DNA from: Gadus chalcogrammus | Lineage: Eukaryota > Chordata > Actinopteri > Gadiformes > Gadidae | Direction: 5' to 3' | Length of the DNA stretch: 64,000 nucleotides | NCBI RefSeq assembly: GCF_026213295.1 | Contig: NC_079428.1 | Coordinates: forward strand, 5,518,005-5,582,004 | Shown: piece after piece, positions 26,690 through 52,424 of the stretch | Layout of the letters: each line of letters opens with the position of its first letter | How positions within the stretch are numbered: the stretch's first letter is position 1 | The notes under the pieces: model-generated | Seen by the model: the letters and a program-made list of their open reading frames with translations, nothing else | Databases searched by the model: none | What the model was told of the DNA's origin: nothing | Position numbers and translations under genes: made by a program

Positions 26690-27051
26690 CGCGACCCCTT
26701 TAAGAGGTGACTGACAGGATGCCCCCCCCCCACCCCCATTGTTCTCCTGGCTGCTCTCACGCGCCCCGTCGTCGCAAGAGATGAACAACTGACTGCCGGT
26801 AGTCACAGTGACCAAGTGAGACAGTGACAGCTCGCGGTGCATCGCTGACGAACCTTCCATCCGATCTGACAACCTCACGCGGGTCGCCCCGGTGTGGCCC
26901 TCTCGGTCTGGATCGCGGGAGAACGGTTCGGTTTGACTGACGGACCGTTAGGACCGGGACCGGTAGGAGCGGCTGATGACCCGGGCTCTAGCTGCTTTGC
27001 AGCTGGGCTACGGGGGACACTCGCTTGACGGAGCCGTTGTCGCGGGCCCAG
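26690..27051 (+). promoter_or_regulatory. pik3ca: GC-rich promoter and non-coding exon 1 of pik3ca
   Basis: CpG-rich island in otherwise AT-rich sequence with GC-box-like and CGG-rich segments. It ends in a consensus donor GGGCCCAG then gtgagtgag at 27052. No coding start in phase with the gene is seen, so it is likely the 5'UTR exon. The start position is not determined. Confidence 0.6.
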
Positions 27052-27803
27052 GTGAGTGAGCAGTTCCTTTATCTCTTTTATTTACCCTCTCATTACTCCT
27101 CTTACCCTCCCTCTCTTTACTCGCTCGTTTTACCCATCTCTCGCGTTACTCCCAACTATTATCATCTAACCCTCGCTCTCTCTTAACCACCCCCCCCTTT
27201 AAACTCCTCTAACCCTCTATCTTTACTCCTCTTCCGTTAACCCCCTTTCTCATCTCTCCTCTAACCCTCTGTCCCCTTACCCCCCTGACCCTCGCTTTCT
27301 TTAATCCTGTAACCCCCCCCTCTCTCTTTACTCGCTCTAACCCTCTCTTTTGGAGTCAACCCGTAGTAATCGCGATGCTCCTGTTGTCATGGAGACCATA
27401 TCCTAGTCTGAGCTCATGGAAAACGAAACCCGTTGTGATTCTGTTTTGGTTAATAGTTTAATAAATAATGTCGTATATAGTTATGAATAGATATAGAAAT
27501 AATTTGGCATATAGTTATATATACTGTAATTCACTTGACTAATTTAAACATGAAAGCATAAGGTGAACACATTTACATTTTCAATGTTTAATATATATAT
27601 ATAATTGAAAGGAAAAATGCTGTGATATGGCATGTGTTCCAGGGGTCACAAGAGTACAAGTATCCCAGGTGCCAGATTTGACCTGTGGGCCATCATTTGA
27701 TTATCCCTGTGTTAGAAAGTGAATATGTGGAAGAAGAGCAGTAAGGGGTAGGGAAGTAAAGGGACGGCTATTAAGAAGATAGGGTTAGACAGTAAATAGA
27801 CTT

Positions 27804-28129
27804 CAGTGTTTCCCCCAGTACTGTGTTCTTAAGGCGGCCTTAACAACAATAGGGCCCCGCCTTGACTACCAATGTATATATATTAAAAAAAAAACTTTTT
27901 ATTTATTTTTTATAAATATTTTTTAATTATTATGCATCAACAAAGTAGAAAACTCTCGTAGGGAAAGAAAACGTACTTCCATCAGGTGTAAAAAATAAAG
28001 ATCAATTATGCATCAGTAATACTGGTCGTTCCAACAATGGTCGTGCCATAAGTCTTTTTGAATGGAATTGAAACGGAGACCCCCCCCCCTTGACCGCCTT
28101 GACTAAGACATTTTCTGGGGGAAACACTG
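27804..28129. mobile_element. Non-autonomous DNA transposon (MITE), copy 1
   Basis: Inverted ends CAGTGTTTCCCCCAG (27804) and CTGGGGGAAACACTG (ends 28129) bound 326 nt with no coding capacity. The flanks share GACTTCA (27799-27805 and 28130-28136), overlapping the first bases of the end, so the exact boundary is ambiguous by two bases. A second copy lies at 31551-31759. Probably hAT-like. Confidence 0.85.
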
Positions 28130-28549
28130 GACTTCATTAAGGGACAGGTAATGGTTAGGCAGTGAATACAGAGACAAGTCAGCATGCAGGGGTTAGACAG
28201 TATAGAAACGGGTCATAGAGTAGGTAATATATATTGAATACAGAGATAGGCAATTAAAGAGGAGGTAGGAGTTAAACAGTGAATATAGAGACAGGTCAAT
28301 AAGAAGACGGTAGGGGTTAGACGGTACAGAGACAAGTCTTTTAGATGCAGAAACAGGTCATGAAGGAGCAGGAAGGGGTAAGAAAGTATAGAGAAAGGGA
28401 ATTAAAGAGCAGGTAGGGATTAGAAAGTATAGAGACAGGTAATTTAAGAGCAGGTAGGGGTTAGAAAGGATAGGGGCACCTCATTAAGGAACCGGTAAGA
28501 ATTAGAATGTAAATATATACTCCATGAATGTGTCTGCTCCACACACAGC

Positions 28550-28621
28550 TCCTCGTTAGTATAGTGGTCAGTATCCCCGCCTGTCACGCGGGAGACCGGG
28601 GTTCAATTCCCCGACGGGGAG
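28550..28621 (+). tRNA. tRNA-Asp (anticodon GTC)
   Basis: A 72-nt cloverleaf: acceptor arm TCCTCGT pairs with ACGGGGA plus discriminator G, D-arm AGTATAGTGGTCAGTAT, anticodon stem CCCGC/GCGGG with loop CTGTCAC reading GTC, and T arm CCGGGGTTCAATTCCCCG. A and B boxes are intact. A T run of about 16 nt at 28625-28640 is a strong Pol III terminator. It differs from the mammalian gene I remember at only two loop positions. It lies in pik3ca intron 1 on the same strand, about 100 nt before the start codon. Confidence 0.97.
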
Positions 28622-28724
28622 GAGTTTTTTTTTTTTTTTTCTTGGGATCAGTATTTATCTATCTGTCTGTCTGTCTGTCTGTAGGTAGAAAGCTAAAGGT
28701 GGAGAACAATCATTGGGGGTTGCC

Positions 28725-42806
<14,082 letters not shown>

Positions 42807-42821
42807 CTAATGTGTATATAG

Positions 42822-42893
42822 ATCCACAGACACACACAGACACACACAGACACACACACACACACACACAGACACACACACACCACACACACA

Positions 42894-42960
<67 letters not shown>
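42822..42960. repeat. (CA)n microsatellite in pik3ca 3'UTR
   Basis: CAGACACA and CA units starting 16 nt after the stop codon. Confidence 0.95.
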
Positions 42961-42961
<1 letters not shown>

Positions 42962-43208
42962 TTGAATGCACTAGTTGTTGGAGGACTGTGATGGTGGCAA
43001 GTTTGTGGAGGATGTCATAGCAACGTAAACTATGAGAGGGAATTTCTGCACAAAAAGGTCAAATTGGACCTGGGGCGCTTTGTACATCAGCAATAGAGGT
43101 TTTATAACGATGTCAAAGTGTTTCAGGCTGTATATTCCTTTATGCACACCTTGATGACCCTTAGTTGCATACAAATAAGTAAACTATTGATTTCTGCTGA
43201 CCATCACT

Positions 43209-43550
43209 TTAAAGAGCCAGTGAACCCAAAGGAAACAGAAAAACAATGTTTTAAGTGTTGTCAATTTTCTTATACGATCGTCCAAGTTCCACTCTGCTGC
43301 GTCGAAGGTGGCGTCCTTTCCCTGAAGTCTGAGGGCCTTTTCTGAGGCCCTCAGACGTCACAACCAAGGGCCCCGGCGATGTGTGGAGCTCCGTCTGGGC
43401 AGCGGTTTATTCAATACCAGCGTCCGAGGGTTAGGCTTCCCGGACACACAAAGTATAAGGCTACGGTGTGGGTGGATAGTTGAGTTGATAATCAGGTTAA
43501 TCAAATAGTGTTCGGAGGCCTTCTGAAACCGTGCTTCTCTGGCTCTTTAA
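43209..43550. mobile_element. TTAA-flanked MITE
   Basis: Perfect 13-nt inverted ends TTTAAAGAGCCAG (43208-43220) and CTGGCTCTTTAAA (43539-43551). If TTAA is read as the target duplication, as for piggyBac-like elements, the element is 43213-43546. It has no coding frame. Inside, GTCTGAGGGCC and GGCCCTCAGAC form a perfect 11-bp stem (43327-43356). Confidence 0.8.
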
Positions 43551-43679
43551 ATATATTCAGATTGATTGAAATATATAAGTCAATGAAATATGCAACTTAA
43601 CCTGCTGCTGTCTGTGCACTAATACCTGAGCTGTACTCTGGGGACCAGTATAGACTACCAGCCACATGGAGACTTTAAA

Positions 43680-44625
43680 ACACTAGCTGCACCGTGGGGA
43701 CGCCTAGTGAAAACCTGCACCGTGAGGACCAATAAATACCACCTTTATCATGGGAACTAACATACACTAGCTGCATCGTGGGGACCACTAGTGACAAACT
43801 GCACCGTGGGGACCAATAGAGACTACCTTTATCATGGGGACTAACATACACTAGCTGCATCGTGGGGACCACTACTGACAACCTGCACCGTGGGGATCAA
43901 TAGAGACTACCTTTATCATGGGGACTAACATACACTAGCTGCATCGTGGGGATCACTAGTGACAAACTGCACCGTGGGGACCAATAGACTACCTTTATCA
44001 TGGGGACTAACATACACTAGCTGCATCGTGGGGACCACTAGTGACAAACTGCACCTTGGGGACCAATAGAGACTACCTTTATCATGGGGACTAACATACA
44101 CTAGCTGCATCGTGGGGACCACTAGTGACAAACTGCACCGTGGGGACCAATAGAGACTACCTTTATCATGGGGACTAACATACACTAGCTGCATCGTGGG
44201 GACCACTAGTGACAAACTGCACCGTGGGGACCAATAGAGACTACCTTTATCATGGGGACTAACATACACTAGCTGCATCGTGGGGACCACTAGTGACAAA
44301 CTGCACCGTGGGGACCAATAGACTACCTTTATCATGGGGACTCACATACACTAGCTGCATCGTGGGGACCACTAGTGACAAACTGCACCTTGGGGACCAA
44401 TAGAGACTACCTTTATCATGGGGACTCACATACACTAGCTGCATCGTGGGGACCACTAGTGACAAACTGCACCTTGGGGACCAATAGAGACTACCTTTAT
44501 CATGGGGACTAACATACACTAGCTGCATCGTGGGGACCACTAGTGACAAACTGCACCGTGGGGACCAATAGAGACTACCTTTATCATGGGGACTCACATA
44601 CACTAGCTGCTGTCTATCACGCACA
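43680..44625. repeat. 84-bp higher-order minisatellite
   Basis: About eleven units of 84 nt. Each is three diverged 28-nt monomers sharing TG(C/-)A(T/C)CGTGGGGACCA-type cores: CTGCATCGTGGGGACCACTA, CTGCACCGTGGGGACCAATA and TTTATCATGGGGACTAACAT. Because 84 is divisible by three and stop-free on the minus strand, it yields 28-residue repeat frames that are not genes. Confidence 0.95.
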
Positions 44626-45617
44626 TCCTTGTGTGTGTATCTGATCGGAGCATCTGTAGTTGCACAGCAGTTCACACCCGCGCAAGGGTGAGGGTCAGCA
44701 ATAGACACTAGCTGCTCTTAGACAGCTCTTTTGACTACAGCCGTCTTTTAACAGACAGTTGTAGCCCCTCCCAAAGACATAGCCCCTCCACTTTATCCCA
44801 GATCAAACAACTGATTGGTTGAATCTAAATTGACAATCAGTAAGATTGCCGCCTAAACCCGACCAGCAATTTAACTCTAGCGTGAACACCTACTGTGTTT
44901 GTTATCCAGCAGGTGAACTGTAGCAACACCTGGTGTGTTTTTTAACCGGCGCGTGAACTGTGTTTAACCAGAGGAAGTGTAGCACACCCGCTGTGTCCTC
45001 TGATCAGGGAAGTGTTGACTATCTGAAGCAAGCACCTTTGAAAAGCTTCTCCATTCTGCACACTAGACAAACTCCAAGGCCCCCATCTGATATCTTCTCC
45101 TACAACCTTTCTCATTGATTAGCTGTCGGCCATTTCTTGCTGAGATATCCCTCTCCATTCACATTAGTTACATCGCTGTTTCTAATTCAGACCAGGAATC
45201 AAAAAAGCTGTTGAATCTACCTAGGAGGATGTAGACTACCGAGGAAGCATTCTACCCACCTTAGGGAGCAACCTACCCACCTTGGAAGAGCCAACCATGG
45301 AAGCACCCTAACCACTTAGGAAGAAGCATCCTCCCTACAAAGGAAGCGCCATACCTAGGAAGCACACCAGGAAGGATGCCACGAGGACCTGCTCAGGTCA
45401 AAGTTCATATTTCTCTTACGTGCTGTTGCCAGGACAACCTATTTAACTCGTCTGATAGTTTTGGTCGTCATAGTGACTGCAGGTGTCACACGGACCCTCT
45501 GTGATTGGTGATTCTTGATTATCTCTACTGCCACGGCTGTATTTTTTACTGTAAGAATAAAATGTTTTCTCTGTACTCTCTTAAATACCTATGTTAATAA
45601 CCAATGTAATGAAATTA
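44626..45617. other. Unique spacer / possible pik3ca 3'UTR
   Basis: No reading frame recognised. AATAAA at 45556-45561 could be a distal poly(A) signal of pik3ca, about 2.75 kb from the stop. 45225-45360 has repeated ACC(T/-)AGGAAG(C/G)A motifs. Confidence 0.4.
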
Positions 45618-45900
45618 TTACATTGCATTAAATGACCCTGTCAGTGCGATCCTTGAGGTAGGATGTGAACAGGGAGAGTGCAGCCTTGAGACTCCCAGTT
45701 CTCGGCGGATGGAGAGGAGGATCTGGGGGTTCACTGTGTCGGAAAACTGCTTAAAGGTCCAGCAGAATGACCCCACAGGAGGGGGGCTGTTCTCGCAGTG
45801 TGAAGTTTCTCTGCTACGGCAAAAAGGTCCAAAAGGTTGTTCTCGTCGAGATGTGCAGTGGGTTGTGTAAAGACCACACACTCAGTTGGTATGGACATCA
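45618..45900 (-). mobile_element. LINE reverse-transcriptase fragment
   Basis: Minus strand encodes a degraded reverse-transcriptase start: DTVNPQILLSIRRELGVS, then (other frame) SLFTSYLKDRTDRV. These are typical of fish L2/Rex-type LINE ORF2. Frameshifts and stops break it. Confidence 0.75.
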
Positions 45901-46290
45901 ATGGTAGACGTTGACATCAACACGTTTGAGTGTGGGTCCCTTTAAGAGGGTTCACTCTCGCTGCTCCAACTGTGTTTGGGAAAACAACCAGTTGTCTGAA
46001 GTGTTGATGAGATGGGTGATAAAGGGACGTCTAAGCAGTTGACGCCTGCCGTTTGATGGATGCTATTCCGGAAATTTGCCCCCATCGTTCTCATCCCTTT
46101 AGAAACGAACTGGGGATTTAGTGAATCGCTTCGTAACGAAGCTTTGTGAAACTCTGAAAATGGTTGTCCCACGCAACAGGACATTACTTCTTTGTTCCAT
46201 TTCATCGAATGTGTGCAGTATACAAAATAGCAGAAATTCAGAATTTGTAGCGGCTTTGTTTCAATATTTTTGACCCACAAGGATATAAAT

Positions 46291-46346
46291 ATTCATATTA
46301 TGTATATGTATGTATATATATATATATATACATACATAATATGAAT
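46291..46346. repeat. AT-rich palindrome
   Basis: ATTCATATTATGTAT on the left is mirrored by ATACATAATATGAAT on the right around a TATATA core; it could extrude a cruciform. Confidence 0.7.
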
Positions 46347-46722
46347 ACTAACATATATAATAAATATAAAGACTTCATATATATATATACTAATATATAT
46401 ATATATATCCCTATAATATATATACCTTACATAATATTCCTCTAAACATCCAAACGTTTGACATAGTACCCCTTTTATATAATCCATTCTGTAATATATA
46501 TATGTATATCTTATATAATATTCCCCATTATAGTTTGTTATATCTTATATAGAATTCTGGTTGTATAATGACATCACAAGGCTGAAATAACCACACCATT
46601 TGCAACGCCATAATGCAGTAATGACGTCACAAAGCTGTGGTGACATCACACTCTAATTTCACAGGCTTTTGATGACATCATATCCTGTGCAATGAAGACA
46701 GACTCAGATGTTTTGTTTGTGT

Positions 46723-46728
46723 TTTATT
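46723..46728 (-). terminator. Poly(A) signal of hmgb gene
   Basis: AATAAA on the minus strand (TTTATT on plus), about 360 nt past the HMGB stop codon. The interval contains (CA)n at 46923-46955. Confidence 0.6.
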
Positions 46729-46919
46729 ATAAAAGTTTCTACAGTGACAACGGAACAGAATAAAAACTCACTGAGGCTCTCTTCTGATTGGCTACAGATC
46801 CACCAATCAGAGCTCAGTGGGGCAGGGCTGGGTTTCCATGGTAACACGTTTAGGTAAGGGGCCGGAGGTGTGACTACTAACTCTGGTTTTATTGGTCACT
46901 TTAACATAGCTGACGACTC

Positions 46920-46959
<40 letters not shown>

Positions 46960-47086
46960 ATACAACCACACACTCACACACAACCACACACACACACCAA
47001 TATGCATCACAAACATAACTCACTTTTGTACATGTGCGCACACGCTTACACACTCTCCCTTTCTCTCTCCGCCTCCCGCTGTGACC

Positions 47087-49333
47087 CTACTCATCATCAT
47101 CATCATCATCGTCTTCATCCTCTCCGTCGTCATCCTCCTCATCTCCGCCTCCGCCGCCGCCGCCTCCTCCTCCTCCTCCTCCTCCTCCTCCCTGGGCCGC
47201 TGAGGCCCCTCCCGGGGCACGGACGAAGGTTCCACCTCCACGGTACGCCACCATGTCCTGGACACACACATCACGTACACCAAGTTAGGGAACGACCGAT
47301 ATGGATTTTTTTTTTTAGGGTCGATGCCGATACCGATCAGCCTTGGCCGATGACCGATACAGGCTGACGATATTTGGAGCAGATTTTTTTCTCCCACGAT
47401 TTACATCATAAAAATGACCCAACGATGATAACAAATGTTACAAGTCTCAATTTAAAAATGGAACATTTATTGAACTGAATGTAAATCAAGTATATATATA
47501 TTGGCCGGCCGATATATCGGTGGATCACTACACTCAGTAAGGAATAAACCATTCCGGGCTGTCCCGTTGTTGGAACCTACTGTATGACGAGCGGTCTCGA
47601 AACACGTTACGCCCCTAGTTAAAAAAACAATAAGAGATCCGAATACTCGTTAACGCGTTAGTTTGTAACACGATGCCGCCAACATTGCATATAGCAGAGC
47701 TCTATCTATCCATCGGTTTGACAGACTAAATATATATCTACTAAAAAGGTATGTATTGTGTATTTACCCGGTCGTATTTCTCTCGGAGTTTCTGGGCCTT
47801 CTCCTCGTAGGGCAGTTTGTCAGTCTGGGTCAGTTTGCTCCACATCTCTCCCAGCCTCTTGGCACAGTCTCCTATAGACAGGCCGGGGTACTGCTGCTTG
47901 ACACTGGGCCGGTACTCACCGCAGAACACAAAGAACGCCGACCTGCAAATACACACAGAGAAGAAACATTAGGTTATAGGTCTAGAGGGAGAAGGGGTTT
48001 CTGGGTAATGCAGTTCTATAGTGAAGTGATTTAAAATCTAGTTTGTGCTATTTTTGTTCCCTCATTCTCTATAAAGTGAAAAAAGGAATAAAGTATAGGA
48101 GAAGATATAGGGGTTTCTTACGGTGGTCGTTTGGGCGCATTTGGGTCTTTCCTCTTGCGGCCCCTCTTCCCGAAGCCCTTGGGTGGGACGTAGTCCTTCA
48201 TCTCGCGGTTGTAGCGCACCTTGTCGGCCTTCGCCATGTCTTCAAAGCACTTCTTATCGCTGGGAGTCAGACCCTGGTGGAGATCAACAAAACCGTGTTA
48301 CACTGTGTGTAGTTGTAGTAGTAGTTCATATTAGCCTTACCACTACATATCAGTAAATATCACTATCACTTACACTACCCCTAACACTAAATATCCTTAA
48401 CACTACATATCACTAACCTTACCACTTCTATAATTAATTAATAATAAAATTAAGGTAAATTTCATTTTAGTTATAAAAAAAGGTTTTTCCCTTGTTAAAA
48501 TATCATTGGAGATATTTTCAATGACAAACGTACGCATCCAAAATGAATATTGTTATTTGGGTGACATTTTTATGGCGCCAACTTTGCCAATGGGACATTG
48601 CGTGCGTTTTGAAGAAGCATTAGGTCAAGCGTGTGTTGGGTGTGTTTAAATGAGGTAGACACATCAAGAAGGCGTTTGATGGCTTTGTTTTACTCGTCCA
48701 CAAATCCTATATGTTTTACTGATATGTCAACATGTGGAAATTAAATTCTCTGTAGTAGACTGAAATCATTACACTTATTAGTGAAAAAGGCATTACTGAT
48801 GTTTATTTGAAGATATCAGCGATTCAGTTTTTTCCCATGTCAAAATGGTGTTGGATCTACAAAGTCTGAAATTAACATTTTTAAATGTGGAAATGACATT
48901 TCCAGTAGTAAAAAGCTAATAGTCAGCCCTGCTGCTTCAATGATAAAAGGGGGTGCTTTAGAACCTGTTTCTCTCTCTGGCGAGTCTGTCTCCCTCATTA
49001 ACCTGTGTCTCTCACTGGTGAACCTGTCTCTGTCCTTGTTGAACCGTCGTCTCTCTCAGCAGCCTGTCTCCATCTCCGGTAAACCTCTCTCTTTCTGGCG
49101 AACCCGTCTCTCTCGCTGGTGAACCCGTGTGTCTCTGTCGCACTGATGAACCTGTCACTCTCTCTGTCAGCAGCGTGTCTCACCTTCCAGCGTTCTGAGC
49201 ACTTCTTGGAGAACTCTGCGAAGTTGACAGACTGCTCAGGGTTCTTCTTCCGGTGCTCCTCTCGGCACGTCTGGACGAAGAACGCGTACGCAGACGTTTT
49301 GCCCTTAGGCTTGTTGTGGTCCTTGCGCATCAT
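47087..49333 (-). CDS. HMGB-type protein with two HMG boxes
   Basis: Architectural chromatin protein that bends DNA. Four minus-strand exons: 49333-49184, 48273-48122, 47942-47768 and 47257-47087; 648 nt, 215 aa. Box A starts [20 protein letters not shown] and contains [14 protein letters not shown] and [19 protein letters not shown]. Box B starts [20 protein letters not shown] and contains [17 protein letters not shown]. Box A Cys in QTC and KKC are retained. The usual Lys-rich linker is replaced by an uninterrupted run of about 16 Gly (GGC/GGA codons) before an acidic tail of 18 Asp/Glu/Gly residues. MM at the start gives two possible ATGs; the upstream in-phase ATG in intron sequence is ignored because an acceptor lies at 49342. 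It could be an Hmgb2 or Hmgb3 relative; I cannot decide. Confidence 0.92.
47286..47530. mobile_element. hAT-like MITE in hmgb intron
   Basis: Imperfect inverted ends TAGGGAACGACCGATAT and (reverse complement of right end) TAGTGATCCACCGATAT. Flanks CACCAAGT and CACTCAGT match at 6 of 8 positions, suggesting an aged 8-bp target duplication. The interior has CCGATACCGATCAGCC repeats and no frame. Confidence 0.78.
48940..49180 (-). repeat. Degenerate minisatellite after hmgb first coding exon
   Basis: About nine units of roughly 25-30 nt around (plus strand) GGTGAACCTGTCTCTCTC, directly adjoining the donor at 49183. Confidence 0.8.
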
Positions 49334-49734
49334 CTTCCTACCTGCAAACACAGGAGCATACTATGTTAGTCCTTCCTGCTACCGGTCTCCTAACCCGGCC
49401 ACTGTGGGACCATGTCTCCCTAACCCAGTCTCTGTGGAGACCGGGTCATGGAAAAAAGGCAGCACAATTCAGTTGAGCAGAACACTGAAAAAGTCACATT
49501 CTTGCATGAAATGCAAGAATATCTGTTTCTAGCTGAATTTGCTGTACGAGACCATTTTGTTATTAGTCCCCTCCCACCAAAATGTCAGACCAATTAGGGC
49601 ATCTCTTCGGTGATTGGTTTTGGGAATACATCTTTCCTTTCAATCACATATAGCTTAGCTCCACCCACAGGTGCATAAATGCAACATGATTTGGCTCAAT
49701 GGCAGAGAAGACCCTGAGCCTTCTTAATTATGTC

Positions 49735-49990
49735 CTAAATTCTATATTGAAGCCTAATGCATTATAATTCTACCTGCTACACAGCAGCCTACAGCATTAT
49801 ATATAGTCCTACCTGCTACAAAGGCGCCTACACTAATTATAGTCCTACCTGCTAAATAGGAGCCTACAGCATTATAGTCCTACCTGCTAAAAAGGAGCCT
49901 ACAGCATTATAGTCCTACCTGCTAAAAAGGAGCCTACAGCATTATAGGCCTACCTGCTAAATAGGAGCCTACAGCATTATAGTCCTACAA
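49735..49990 (-). repeat. 33-bp repeat resembling hmgb acceptor plus exon start
   Basis: Seven units which on the minus strand read GGCTCCTTTTTAGCAG then GTAGGACTATAATGCTGTA. The real acceptor 400 nt downstream (minus sense) is GCTCCTGTGTTTGCAG then GTAGGAAGATGATGCG. The match covers both sides of the splice point. Confidence 0.8.
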
Positions 49991-51462
49991 GGAGGAACGT
50001 AAAATAAAGGAAGAGAGCACATTTAAGACTTAACCTTGGACATTTGTTGGGCATTTGCTATTATATACGTATATCTTATGTACGATTAAATTATGCATCG
50101 ATTAATTTTGGTAACAGAAATCCACTATGAAAATGTTGCAATCCTAATATTGAGACTGAAAAGGTTTACGGATAAGGTGTTATTATAAACACTCATTAAT
50201 TATGGTTTAACAGTTTTGCATGTTTAAAGGCATGCAATAGTTTGCAACAACTGCAACATATTTAGGATGGATCATATAATTCAAAATAGCTTATCTTGCG
50301 AAAAAATCATTTTAAATAATAAAACACATACAATGTACAGGTTGAGGACTTAACGTGTCAAAAAAAAAAGAGAATGTCCATATTAAATATAAAGACATAG
50401 TATACACATGTTGACATCCTAACGTGAAAACTTATTAAAGTGTTAAAAAGTGGATGGATGGTGATGGTGGCAGATTAACGAATAACAAAGAAAACGAGGA
50501 ATCCATTTTCTTTCCGAGCAGGGCCGTGTATGTGCTCCACATCCCGGGCAGAAAGCCTTCTCTAACCCTCCGGCTGGAGCCTCTACCCGGCTCCGTTCAG
50601 CCGGCTATGAACTGTGGTCTGCGGCCAGAGACTGGAAACTAACGTTAGCCGAGATTTCTATTGACATCTATTGGTGCAGTTAGCCTAGCCATGCTAACCC
50701 AGTAGACAGGACTGTAAACTCCATTCACCATCGATGCTGCAGTTAGCCTAGCAATGCTAACATGCTAACCCCAGCAGAACAATGGGCCACCATTTGCTTC
50801 CCGCCCTATGCAGTGCTAGCTGTCCCATCCCCCTCCGCTAGCACCCTGCTAACTAGCACATTTACTACTACACTATATTGCATGCTTAACAGTATATTAC
50901 AGACTTTACTACCAATGTGCTTCATAATACATTCAGACTATTTTCCGAACTGTTAAAGGTAATTTCGGTCACCCAATGCCCGAGCGGCACACATTTGCAA
51001 TGGAAACCTCGTCATTGATAACGATGCGCATTTACACCGGAGGGCTCCGTCTATTCTATGGATCCATCGCGGGTTGTTTAGTCTATTCGCTGGAGCTCAA
51101 CCTTGATGGGTCCATCTATTTTCTGGATTCATAGCGTTTGTCAAGTCTATTCTCTGTGGCTCATAGCGGACGGCTCCATCTAATATCTGAGTTGACATTG
51201 TGCCAGTGGCTGGGGACTACTCTTAAATGGCCGTTGCGTGATTGAAGAAGCATGTTGTATAAAACTTCCCTAAATTAATTAATGTTATAACTGCAGAGAA
51301 AAACATCACTAACGTTACTCTCCAGAATGGCATTTAATCAATAAAACAAGGGGCAGTTGAAATAAGGCTTCTAATTGGATGAGAATAATTTAAGAGAGAC
51401 ATTAATAAGATCCAATAGTGAATAGTATTAGTGATATTATGCATTAGTATTCATGTACTTAC
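49991..51462. other. Long first intron of hmgb gene
   Basis: AT-rich intron. 50640-50860 carries repeated GTTAGCCTAGC(A/C)ATGCTAAC motifs. No exon, tRNA or mobile element recognised. Confidence 0.55.
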
Positions 51463-51790
51463 TGTGTGTTGGGGTCACGTTGTGTTGTTGTTCGGGTTCC
51501 GGCGGCTGCGGACTGGAGACCGTTGCTTTGAAACTGGGTTGAGCTGGAGCCGAGACCACGCCCCACAGGCACGCCCACCTCGACCGAGACCATTCAGTGG
51601 GCGTGGCCGATTGGGCGTGTCTCAATCCCGTTTGAAACCTACAGTTTCCAATATAGCCCCGCCCATGGGTACGCCCCCTCCCGACATCACCCATTCAGTG
51701 GGCGTGGTTATGCCTGCATAGAGAAGCGGGGCCATTTAAATACAAGTTTCCAGTTGGCTAGAAGGCGTGCAGGTCAAGTCCATGTGCTGC
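51463..51790 (-). promoter_or_regulatory. Probable hmgb 5'UTR exon and promoter
   Basis: On the minus strand a donor CACACA/gtaagtac lies at 51463/51462. The sequence upstream in gene sense is GC-rich, with CCACGCCCACTGAATGG motifs (two copies), a CCCAATCGG CCAAT box near 51610 and a TATTTAAAT TATA-like box near 51735-51745. Two 40-nt blocks containing CATTCAGTGGGCGTGG are duplicated. Confidence 0.5.
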
Positions 51791-52420
51791 CCCGCCCATC
51801 AGACACGCCCCCGTTGGTTCTCTCCATGGGGGGGCGGGACTCGGTGACAAAAAGGGAAGGGGTTATTTGTATAAACAAGTCAGATAGGTTGCAAATACTG
51901 CCAGTCAACCTTTTCAAATGATAAAATATTATAATATCAATATAATCCTAGCCAAACGACGAGGGTCCACCACGGAAATAAAAATAACGAAACTTAACCG
52001 ATAGGTAACCCAGTAATCCCACGACAACCCTGATATACAGTAACCCATTGCAACCCGCCAACATCCCAAGCTGTGCAGCAGAAAGGGCTACATTCACAAA
52101 CAGCATCATTAAACAATAACTCATGCAAACTAACATTATCGGTTTACTACAATATAAAACAACCTTTCATATAATATATAACAATCATTTCTCACATACT
52201 AAGATCGACAATGTAAGATTCAGCTTTAGAGTTCACAGAAAGCCGGTTTACAAAATATAAACCCTGCATACTAAATATTGTAACCGAAAGCAGTTCATAG
52301 TTGATTAATTTGTGGGGCGATTCCAAAAGCTGAGGAGTTTTGACCCTTTCTGCACATCGTTGTGAGGAAGTGTTTTGCGGGAAGCGACAGGTTTGAAACT
52401 TTGAAGTTGGTTACCGAAGG
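51791..52420. other. hmgb-ctc1 divergent intergenic spacer
   Basis: The two genes are head to head. Sequence is unique and AT-rich from 51890 to 52300 with no recognised gene or motif. Confidence 0.55.
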
Positions 52421-52424
52421 ACTT

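Noticed and set aside
43680..44625. CRISPR-like regular array
   Set aside because: Unit and 'spacer' are all repeated; vertebrate gene context; this is a minisatellite.
43675..44708. 28-residue repeat protein on the minus strand (SLVVPTMQLVYVSPHDKG)
   Set aside because: Produced by an 84-nt repeat that is divisible by three and happens to lack stops; no start context, splice signals or homology.
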